DNA of 64,000 nt from Anaerolineales bacterium. GTDB taxonomy: Bacteria > Chloroflexota > Anaerolineae > Anaerolineales > Villigracilaceae. The notes below the pieces were generated by a model. The model did no database searches and was not told where the DNA came from. It was given only the letters and a program-made list of their open reading frames with translations. The stretch is from positions 62,001 to 126,000 of the forward strand of contig JAHDWB010000001.1 of the NCBI GenBank assembly GCA_023382595.1. Reading direction: 5' to 3'. This document shows positions 1-6,120 of the stretch, piece by piece. How positions within the stretch are numbered: the stretch's first letter is position 1; each line of letters starts with the position of its first letter. The position numbers and the translations under genes were made by a program.

Positions 1-87
1 GACCTGCAGGGCATGCTTGCCAAACTGGATAAGGATGACTTGCATCGGGCGATCACCATTGCCGCTGGCTTGCTGGTCAAGCGCTGA
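1..87 (+). CDS. C-terminal fragment of an unidentified protein
   Basis: Reading frame 1 is open from the first base and encodes 28 residues before a TGA stop. The visible end is amphipathic and finishes LLVKR. The gene begins outside the window, so neither start nor domain can be judged, and I do not recognise the family. It converges on the recombinase gene on the other strand with only 12 bases between the two stop codons. Confidence 0.45.
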   Translation, partial: DLQGMLAKLDKDDLHRAITIAAGLLVKR

Positions 88-99
88 GCGCCGCTTGAC

Positions 100-1098
100 T
101 CATAGTCTCCAGTTATCTGCAGGGCTGGCTCTGCGATGCGCCTGTTGCACATCCACGTCGGCGATACGGGCATAATGTTGAACCATATCCAGACTGCCAT
201 GCCCCAACAGGGATTTGAGTGTAAAAATATCGCCGCCCGAACGCAGATAAGTAATTGCAAAGGTGTGTCGAAAACGATGCGGGTGGCACTTGGTTACGCC
301 AGCTTTTTCACCCAAGCTCTTGATGAGCTGGCGTAACGCATCCCGGTTGAAGGGACGCCGGAACTTTCCAACGAAAAGTGGAGCCTCCGGATCTTTGACA
401 TCATCACGTTCCGCCAGATAGCGCCAGACGAAACGACGTGCAGATTGACCCAGGTACACAATCCGTCCCTTGCCGCCCTTGGCTTTGCCGGCTTCTCCTG
501 CGCGGATCATGATCCTGCCGGTCTTCATCTCAACATCCTCGATCCGCAGCGCGCATAATTCGCTGGCTCGCAAGCCGGTATCAAGCAAGGTGAGCAGGAT
601 GGCTTTGTCCCGTTTGCCTGTGGATCGTTGCATGGTGAATTTACGGCGTCGATCCGTGGCAGCTTCCTGGCAAAAGTCACAGGCCTTGATGAGACGTTCG
701 AGCTCCTCCTTTTTGAAAGGCTCTACAGGCGCATCCTCCGGGACGCGCGGACGCGGAACGCTTTTCATCGGATTGGCAAAGTTGAACTCATTGCTTGCCC
801 AGGTCAGGAAGGACGCCAGACTGACGTAAATGTTGTATACGGTTTTTGGGGCGAGTTTTTTGGAGTTATCGCCGGCAATGCGGCGGGGCACATAGTCCGT
901 GCGGATGTAATTTAGGAATGACAGGATATGTTGTGGGGTGATCTTCACAACATCGATGTCCCCCATGTGATCGATCCAGAGTTTTAGATCGCGTTCATAG
1001 CCGGAAACTGTGATTGGCGCAAGACCTTCTGCGCCTTTGTATTGGAGGAAGCCAGTGATGGCTTTTGAAGCCTCCAAGCCTTGCGGTCTACGGTTCAT
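100..1098 (-). CDS. Tyrosine recombinase / integrase (phage integrase family)
   Basis: Tyrosine site-specific recombinase of 332 residues, which cuts and rejoins DNA through a 3'-phosphotyrosine. Residues about 12-115 form the SAM-like core-binding domain. The catalytic domain shows Arg177 (LLDTGLRASE), a likely beta-hairpin Lys210, His274-x-x-Arg277, His300 (LLGHGS) and nucleophile Tyr309, so the full active-site set is intact. The ATG at 1098 was chosen because AAGGAG lies about 9 bases upstream; an in-frame ATG at 1134 has no ribosome site and falls in the tRNA terminator. The gene lies directly downstream of tRNA-fMet. No excisionase, phage or transposon genes are visible beside it, so it may be a remnant of an integrated element or a stand-alone Xer-like recombinase. 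Confidence 0.9.
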   Translation of the reverse strand: MNRRPQGLEASKAITGFLQYKGAEGLAPITVSGYERDLKLWIDHMGDIDVVKITPQHILSFLNYIRTDYVPRRIAGDNSKKLAPKTVYNIYVSLASFLTWASNEFNFANPMKSVPRPRVPEDAPVEPFKKEELERLIKACDFCQEAATDRRRKFTMQRSTGKRDKAILLTLLDTGLRASELCALRIEDVEMKTGRIMIRAGEAGKAKGGKGRIVYLGQSARRFVWRYLAERDDVKDPEAPLFVGKFRRPFNRDALRQLIKSLGEKAGVTKCHPHRFRHTFAITYLRSGGDIFTLKSLLGHGSLDMVQHYARIADVDVQQAHRRASPADNWRL

Positions 1099-1130
1099 GA
1101 AAAAATCTCCTTTTTTGGAGACTCTTCGAA

Positions 1131-1172
1131 TCAAAAACCGCCGGGCAGCCTGTTTTTACAGAGCCTGGCGGT
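1131..1172 (-). terminator. Rho-independent terminator of tRNA-fMet
   Basis: A long imperfect hairpin with arms ACCGCC..GGC and GCC.GGCGGT and an inner CTGT/ACAG stem occupies 1137-1172. On the minus strand it is followed by TTTTTGATT. It lies just past the tRNA 3' end and before the recombinase start. Confidence 0.75.
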
Positions 1173-1189
1173 CTTCGATTGACGTTTAG

Positions 1190-1261
1190 TAGCGGGGGCA
1201 GGACTTGAACCTGCGACCTTCGGGTTATGAGCCCGACGAGCTGCCACTGCTCCACCCCGCA
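1190..1261 (-). tRNA. Initiator tRNA-Met (fMet, anticodon CAT)
   Basis: A 72-base cloverleaf folds cleanly: acceptor TGCGGGG/CCCCGCT, D stem GAGC/GCTC, anticodon stem TCGGG/CCCGA around loop CTCATAA, and T arm GCAGG TTCAAGT CCTGC, with discriminator A. Three hallmarks identify the initiator: an unpaired first position (T1 against T72), the three consecutive G:C pairs of the anticodon stem, and the A11:T24 pair. The 3' CCA is not encoded and must be added after transcription. Confidence 0.95.
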
Positions 1262-1280
1262 TCGGTTGTTGAGCCCGCCG

Positions 1281-1309
1281 ATAGTACCAAGTAACCCCAA
1301 AAAAGTCAA
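1281..1309 (-). promoter_or_regulatory. Promoter of tRNA-fMet
   Basis: On the minus strand TTGACT (1304-1309) and TACTAT (1281-1286) are 17 bases apart. Transcription would start about 12 bases before the mature tRNA 5' end. Confidence 0.65.
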
Positions 1310-1399
1310 GCGATTTATTGAAAATAGAATGAACGATCATGCAACGCATCGCTTGTTGAAATAGTACCAAGGATTGAAGGGATTTGTTAAGATATGGTG

Positions 1400-1405
1400 T
1401 ATAAT
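1400..1405 (+). promoter_or_regulatory. Possible -10 box upstream of the response-regulator-like gene
   Basis: A perfect TATAAT lies 75 bases before the ATG at 1480. The only -35 candidate, TTGAAG at 1374-1379, is 20 bases away, so the assignment is weak. Confidence 0.35.
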
Positions 1406-1479
1406 GAACATACCTTAACAAACTTAAATCCAACCTGTTCGTATGGATGAAACGTTAAAGGCAATTTGCAAATCACATT

Positions 1480-2136
1480 ATGAAAACCACCACGCTTCTG
1501 GTTATCGAAGTAAAACATGCAGAGATCCCTTCTTTTGCACTGGAATTGCAGAAGAAGGGATTTGATGTCCACATTGCCCCGAATGGCAGCAAGGCTGTTT
1601 CGCTATTGAAGGAAGTCAGCCCGAGCCTGGTCGTGGTCAATGCCGCATCCCTGCGCAGCACGGGCTTGCGCATCTGCCAATCCATCCGTGAAAAGGATGC
1701 CAAACTTCCGATCATCCTCATTCTCGAAGATGACAAAGAAGTCAGCAAGGATGCCGCCGACGCCGTATTGACATTGCCCTTCACCGTCCAAAAACTTGTC
1801 AACCGCATCAAACCGTTGCTCCCCGGCGACGGCAAGAACATCCTGCATATCGGTCCCATTCGGCTCGACCTTGAAAAAAGACGCGTCCGCTGTTTCGGAA
1901 AAAGCACCAAACTCACCCCCCGCCTCGTCACACTCCTGAATTTACTGATGGACAAACACGGGGAGGTCGTTGAACGCGAAGCGCTCTTCAAAAAAGCATG
2001 GGAAACGAACTACACCGGCGACACCCGCACCCTCGACGTGCACATCTCCTGGCTGCGCCGCGCCATCGAACTCGACCCCGACAATCCCAAACTGCTGAAA
2101 ACCATCCGCGGCGTCGGGTATCGCCTAGACGTATAA
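1480..2136 (+). CDS. OmpR-type winged-helix regulator with degenerate receiver domain
   Basis: Protein of 218 residues built like an OmpR/PhoB response regulator: a receiver-like fold at about 5-115 and a winged-helix DNA-binding domain at about 125-218 ending in the typical TIRGVGYRL. The receiver lacks its chemistry. The phospho-acceptor Asp is replaced by Asn54 (VVVNAAS), the N-terminal acidic pair is missing, and the conserved Lys before Pro is not present (LTLPF). It therefore probably works without phosphorylation, and no histidine kinase is adjacent. It overlaps the end of the convergent methyltransferase gene by 12 bases. Target genes cannot be inferred. Confidence 0.85.
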   Translation: MKTTTLLVIEVKHAEIPSFALELQKKGFDVHIAPNGSKAVSLLKEVSPSLVVVNAASLRSTGLRICQSIREKDAKLPIILILEDDKEVSKDAADAVLTLPFTVQKLVNRIKPLLPGDGKNILHIGPIRLDLEKRRVRCFGKSTKLTPRLVTLLNLLMDKHGEVVEREALFKKAWETNYTGDTRTLDVHISWLRRAIELDPDNPKLLKTIRGVGYRLDV

Positions 2137-3348
2137 CTGGAACTGCTTCCCCTCGACCGTTACCAACCGGATGCAAACCTTGCCTCCGGTTTTTATTTTT
2201 AACTCCATCGGGATCTCCCCGCTTCGCACGTGACGATATGCCTGTGCAGCACTCCGGAAGATTTTCCCATCCCAAGCCGGGTCCACCTCCCAGAAATCCA
2301 CATCGAGCGTCGTCTTCAAGCGCACAATACCATCTTCCAAAATGATCTTGATCTTCTTCGATTTTGAAGCAATCTCACTTTTGATCCCTGCATCGCGCTC
2401 CATCGTAAACACGGACTTGGTCCCCGCCAGCCGCGTACGCGCAGTGTGCACCGCCCGCACGGATTCATCGCAGGTGATGAACCTACGTCCATGTTTTGCT
2501 GCCGCCAGAGCAGTTGTCCCTGAACCGCAGAAAAAGTCCGCTACAAGGTCTCCCTTATTGGATGAAGCCAGAATGATGCGTTCCAGCAGCGCTTCGGGCT
2601 TCTGGGTCGGGTATCCCGTCCGTTCGCTGTGCAAACGCGCCACCACGGGAAAATACCACCAATCTTCAGGCACTTTACCGCGCTCCAGATCAGGGACTTT
2701 GCCAAAACCCGCCTTGCGCGATGATTTAAAAGTATTGACCGTGTTCGGGTTATACGGCTCGCGAATATCATCCACGTTGAAGTCATAATCCTTGCTTTTG
2801 CTGTACATCAGGATCACATCATGTTTGCGGTTGAACGCCGTGCGGATCGGCGACGGTCCGTGATAAACCCAAACGATCTCGTTGATGAAATTCTCCGCGC
2901 CAAAGATCTCATCCAGGATCAGGCGGGCATGGGAGTCAGCGTGCCAATCGAGATGGAGATATAAGGTCCCGTTCGGGGCGAGCAAACGGTGCATCAGCGA
3001 GAGACGTTCGTACAGGAATTGCAGGTATGAATCCATATCCGCCCAGGAATCGTGATACCCCTCTGCCAGTTTCCAATTGGAGGGCTTGCGCGAATCTTCG
3101 CCTTTGCCAACACGCGCGGAAAATTTTCGATTGGTGAAGAACGGAGGATCAGCGTAGATCAGATTAATCCGCCCTTCGTATTCGGGCAGTAACGCCGCCA
3201 TCACAGCAAGGTTATCACCAAGGATCACACGCCCATCGGGGCGGGATTTGGGATAGCCGCGTCCTTTTGGGTAGAGAATGGAATCGAGGATAACCGAAGC
3301 AGGTTCGAGCGGGGGAAGATGCTTTCCGGTCCAGTGGAGAAGCGGCAT
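2125..3348 (-). CDS. Beta-class DNA N-methyltransferase (N6-adenine or N4-cytosine)
   Basis: Site-specific DNA methyltransferase of 407 residues that would transfer a methyl group from SAM to the exocyclic amine of adenine or cytosine. Catalytic motif IV (YADPPF, residues 65-70) precedes the TGYPTQKP motif near 244-251 and the SAM-binding motif I FCGSGTT (273-279), the order of beta-class enzymes. About 120 residues follow the catalytic core. No restriction endonuclease or specificity subunit is next to it, so it looks like an orphan methylase. Its 3' end overlaps the regulator gene at 2136. A weak AAGGAT precedes the start. The target sequence cannot be predicted from here. Confidence 0.88.
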   Translation of the reverse strand: MPLLHWTGKHLPPLEPASVILDSILYPKGRGYPKSRPDGRVILGDNLAVMAALLPEYEGRINLIYADPPFFTNRKFSARVGKGEDSRKPSNWKLAEGYHDSWADMDSYLQFLYERLSLMHRLLAPNGTLYLHLDWHADSHARLILDEIFGAENFINEIVWVYHGPSPIRTAFNRKHDVILMYSKSKDYDFNVDDIREPYNPNTVNTFKSSRKAGFGKVPDLERGKVPEDWWYFPVVARLHSERTGYPTQKPEALLERIILASSNKGDLVADFFCGSGTTALAAAKHGRRFITCDESVRAVHTARTRLAGTKSVFTMERDAGIKSEIASKSKKIKIILEDGIVRLKTTLDVDFWEVDPAWDGKIFRSAAQAYRHVRSGEIPMELKIKTGGKVCIRLVTVEGKQFQLYV

Positions 3349-3405
3349 GTTGAGATGTATCCTTGTGAGATGGAGGCAGGATTGGGAAAAGACATCCCAA
3401 AGAAG

Positions 3406-4488
3406 TTAATAATGGATTTCGACCTTCGTGCCAACGCCGCGCGTAGCGATTGAATCAGGCGGGGAGACGGGGCGCGCCCAGCGGAAGAGCCAGTTGGCTT
3501 CGTCGTTGCGCATGTTGATACAGCCTTTGCTCATCGGGGTGCCAAAGTTCTCGTGCCAATAGGTCCCGTGAAAGGCATGACCCTGTGTGGTAAAGAACAA
3601 CGTCCAGGGAACGCCGGGCAGGACGTAGTTATCCACGTCGGCAAGCAGGTTTCCGGTGGTTTCGCTGCTGAAATAACTGTAGCCCATATGCTTGGCAGGG
3701 ACCTTATCCACGATGGTGAATGAGCCGGTCGGCGTGATGGTGCTGATACCCGTGCCCGCCGTGGACCTGCTGAATACGCCGGTGGAAATGTTGGTTTCAA
3801 AGACCAGGCTGCCGTCTTCATAGGCATACAATCGCTGGGTGGAAAGATTGACTTCGATCAATTTCTTTTCATATGGAACATTGGGAGAGATCGGTTCCAT
3901 AATGTCGGGCGGCAGGATGCGCATATGAATGGCAGGGACAAAATACGGTTTTACCGAATCAAGCTCGTCATAGATGCGGTACCAGGGACCTTTGTACTCC
4001 GCCATTTCCGGTCCATCTTCGAGCGCTTCGACCCAATGGACGGAACCGTAATACAGGGGCGGCGCCATCGGTTCCCATCCGAACGTGCGCGAATATTTAT
4101 ACGGCGTGGTAAACGGAACGGAAACATCCGTAAGCAGACGGCGCCCCTCCGGGATGGAGTTGGGCGGGTTCTGATAAATGGTCTTTACGCGCTGCAAACG
4201 TCCGCGATGGATATACCCGCCCCACACGCGATACCAGACCGGGTTGTGCAAAGGCTCCTCTGCCGTGACCGAGCCGTACACATGCACCAACTCGTCCCGA
4301 TACCAGGTCAGTTCGATGCGGCTTTCGTCGGTCGGCTCCCTGCGGACGGGCATCTGGGCTGTGGCGATGCGCACGACAAAACTGTCGTCGAAATCGGTCA
4401 AACCGGGCATGAAAGGCGAAAACGCCAGCCCGCCGAGGGCGAGTCCGCTCAGTTTTAAGAAATCTCTGCGTGAAAATTTTTCTTTCAT
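3406..4488 (-). CDS. Tat-exported L,D-transpeptidase (YkuD domain)
   Basis: Cell-wall enzyme of 360 residues, predicted to cross-link peptidoglycan stem peptides outside the membrane. The N-terminus has a twin-arginine signal (SRRDFLKLSG plus a hydrophobic stretch). The YkuD catalytic domain lies near the C-terminus, with His307 and Cys323 in the motif HGTYWH..FG.PMSKGCINM. The central 60-200 region probably contains SH3-like wall-binding modules, since it is rich in WYR-type patterns. On the minus strand TAAAAT (4496-4501) ends 7 bases before the ATG, so the mRNA may be leaderless. The gene stands alone. Confidence 0.9.
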   Translation of the reverse strand: MKEKFSRRDFLKLSGLALGGLAFSPFMPGLTDFDDSFVVRIATAQMPVRREPTDESRIELTWYRDELVHVYGSVTAEEPLHNPVWYRVWGGYIHRGRLQRVKTIYQNPPNSIPEGRRLLTDVSVPFTTPYKYSRTFGWEPMAPPLYYGSVHWVEALEDGPEMAEYKGPWYRIYDELDSVKPYFVPAIHMRILPPDIMEPISPNVPYEKKLIEVNLSTQRLYAYEDGSLVFETNISTGVFSRSTAGTGISTITPTGSFTIVDKVPAKHMGYSYFSSETTGNLLADVDNYVLPGVPWTLFFTTQGHAFHGTYWHENFGTPMSKGCINMRNDEANWLFRWARPVSPPDSIATRGVGTKVEIHY

Positions 4489-4534
4489 GCGAAGGATTTT
4501 ACACTACATTCTTTAAGATTTAATGAGAATGCGC

Positions 4535-4570
4535 CAAAACAAAACCGCCCTCCGCAGGACGAAGGGCGGC
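4535..4570 (-). terminator. Terminator of the SWIM-protein gene
   Basis: On the minus strand the arms CCGCCCT and AGGGCGG (4545-4569) form a hairpin followed by TTTTGTTTTGG, just downstream of the gene ending at 4591. Confidence 0.8.
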
Positions 4571-4590
4571 TGAAGCTATTCAGTTGTGAT

Positions 4591-4833
4591 TTAGGCGTCC
4601 ACGGTCTCGGCAATCATGTCCTTGAGCAGGATCTCGAGCGCCATCGAGTGCCCGCAGCGTTTGTGGGTCAGGAAGAATTCACAGTCACAGTTGAATACAC
4701 CAGTATCATAGGTAACGTGGTGATCGTTGTTATCACCACGAAAAGTAAGCTCAAATTTATTGAAATGGAACCGTTTGCGGTCTTCAGCATATCGCTTTGC
4801 CTTCTCGATCTTGCCGATCATTCCGTAGTCCAT
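4591..4833 (-). CDS. Small SWIM-type zinc-finger protein
   Basis: Protein of 80 residues with a SWIM-like zinc site: Cys49, Cys51, Cys60 and His62 in the pattern CDC..CGH. Such fingers bind DNA or proteins; the actual role is unknown. The start was set at the ATG at 4833 because AAAGGAGA lies just upstream. A longer in-frame reading from 4920 runs through a terminator-like hairpin and is unlikely. The gene has its own promoter (4958-4986), a leader with an intrinsic-terminator structure (4864-4893) and its own terminator, so it is a single-gene unit with apparent attenuation control. Confidence 0.65.
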   Translation of the reverse strand: MDYGMIGKIEKAKRYAEDRKRFHFNKFELTFRGDNNDHHVTYDTGVFNCDCEFFLTHKRCGHSMALEILLKDMIAETVDA

Positions 4834-4863
4834 GGCATAAGTCTCCTTTTGTGTAGAGAATAT

Positions 4864-4893
4864 AAAAAAAGACACGCGGTCATATCGCGTGTC
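4864..4893 (-). terminator. Terminator-like hairpin in the leader of the SWIM gene (attenuator candidate)
   Basis: On the minus strand a perfect 8-base stem GACACGCG/CGCGTGTC with a 7-base loop is followed directly by seven T residues. It sits between the promoter at 4958-4986 and the ribosome site near 4845, so it would stop transcription before the gene unless it is overridden. Confidence 0.65.
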
Positions 4894-4957
4894 TGTGTCA
4901 ACAAACCAGGGTATCTCCATAAAATAAGCTCATGGCGGCATTACCTCTATGTCAACG

Positions 4958-4986
4958 AGTATAGCCTTATTCAAAGAGCAAGTCAA
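4958..4986 (-). promoter_or_regulatory. Promoter of the SWIM-protein gene
   Basis: On the minus strand TTGACT (4981-4986) and TATACT (4958-4963) are exactly 17 bases apart. Transcription would begin near 4951, giving a leader of about 118 bases that contains the hairpin at 4864-4893. Confidence 0.7.
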
Positions 4987-5183
4987 TGACAAATGTCAGT
5001 TTGTTATGGAATCGTATGGCATTTGTAGGGATTATTTTATCTGGGATTCATAAACTGACTACACGCAACGCTTCTTCCCAAGCCGACAGTTGACTCTGCC
5101 AAATCCGCCCTTTCCCAGCTCGCACACACTGCTCGACCACTCCGCGCACAACTTTATATCCCTATCTGCCAAGGCTGGGTGGT

Positions 5184-5189
5184 TATAAT
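5184..5189 (+). promoter_or_regulatory. Probable -10 box of the MmyB-type regulator gene
   Basis: A perfect TATAAT lies 30 bases before the ATG at 5220, with the ribosome site GGAGG at 5205-5209 between them. No good -35 box is visible, which would suit an activator-dependent promoter. Confidence 0.45.
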
Positions 5190-5219
5190 TGGAAAAATCG
5201 TACTGGAGGCTTTTTATCA

Positions 5220-6104
5220 ATGCAAAGACTTGAGTTTGGAACCTTAGTTGCAATGCTGCGAACCGAACTGGGTTGGACACAAGCGCAACTGGCTGAACAT
5301 GCTGAAATCGAAAACGCCACATTAAGCAATATTGAGCGAGGTGCAAAAAAGTACTTTGAACCCGACTTATTGTTCCGCCTCGCCAACGCCTTGCAATTGA
5401 CAAGCATTGAACGCCGAGAGTTCTTTCTTGCGTCCTGCGGCTTGGATCACAGCCAATTACTCCGGCAACCAAGCCTCACCAATCCCACCAATGCTTTCGA
5501 AACAGAAAAGATCATCGAAAACCTAATCAATTTAATGTCTCAAATGTATGCGCCGGCACACCTAGGAGATGTTTTCGGCGATGTCATTGCTGTCAACAAT
5601 CTCTTGCTGGAAACCATGCAGGTGAACGTCGCCGCCTTGGGAACGTTCTCTCAAAACAAAAAATCACGCATCAACAATCTAACAATCGCTTTTAATCCGG
5701 AAATCACCAGCGTTTTTCACGAAAGCTCCAATGAATCCTTGATTGCCATACTGAGAGCCTTCCGCGAGTCAAGCATTCGCTATCGAGCCAAACGGCGTTA
5801 TGCTGAACTCATGGATGAATTGCATAATATGAAAAAATATCCCTTATTTGCCCGATATTGGCGCAGAGTATCCACCTTTGAAGATGACAGGGAATTCATG
5901 CTTGACCCTTTTGAAATTACCCACACGGTTCATGGCACCTTGCGTTTTACTCTCACATCTTCAGTGATCATAACATCGCATGGTGAATTGTATCTCTCCC
6001 ACTTTACACCCTTGGACATCAACACAACCAATGCAATCATAAAAATCGCAGAGACAGTCGATAGAAACACAATACAATTATCCCAATATCCTTGGGAAGA
6101 TTAA
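5220..6104 (+). CDS. XRE-family transcriptional regulator with MmyB-like ligand domain
   Basis: Regulator of 294 residues. An XRE helix-turn-helix occupies about 7-65 (WTQAQLAEHAEIENATLSNI). An MmyB-like, PAS-related ligand-binding domain follows at about 95-270, recognised by its opening PAHLGDVFGDVIAVN and a closing SHGELYLSHFTPLD. Members of this family usually control a neighbouring oxidoreductase in response to a fatty-acid-like ligand, but no such enzyme is adjacent here. The gene is visibly more AT-rich than its neighbours, which could mean recent acquisition. GGAGG lies 10 bases upstream of the start. Confidence 0.82.
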   Translation: MQRLEFGTLVAMLRTELGWTQAQLAEHAEIENATLSNIERGAKKYFEPDLLFRLANALQLTSIERREFFLASCGLDHSQLLRQPSLTNPTNAFETEKIIENLINLMSQMYAPAHLGDVFGDVIAVNNLLLETMQVNVAALGTFSQNKKSRINNLTIAFNPEITSVFHESSNESLIAILRAFRESSIRYRAKRRYAELMDELHNMKKYPLFARYWRRVSTFEDDREFMLDPFEITHTVHGTLRFTLTSSVIITSHGELYLSHFTPLDINTTNAIIKIAETVDRNTIQLSQYPWED

Positions 6105-6120
6105 ACTCACAAAATACCGA

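Larger units (their letters stand above)
4834..5219. other. 386-base divergent intergenic region
   Basis: This gene-free stretch separates the SWIM gene from the MmyB-type regulator. It holds the SWIM promoter and leader hairpin on the left, a TGACA-AA-TGTCA inverted repeat (4987-4998) touching the -35 box, and a TATAAT (5184-5189) before the regulator. Between about 5000 and 5180 I see no convincing gene or structure. Confidence 0.6.

Noticed and set aside
2205-2250. REP-like sequence near the end of the methyltransferase gene
   Set aside because: The resemblance to GCTTCGC...GACGATA units is partial, and the bases are part of the coding frame.
4591-4920. Longer start of the SWIM protein at 4920
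   Set aside because: It would translate through a perfect intrinsic-terminator hairpin and has no ribosome site, whereas the ATG at 4833 has AAAGGAGA.
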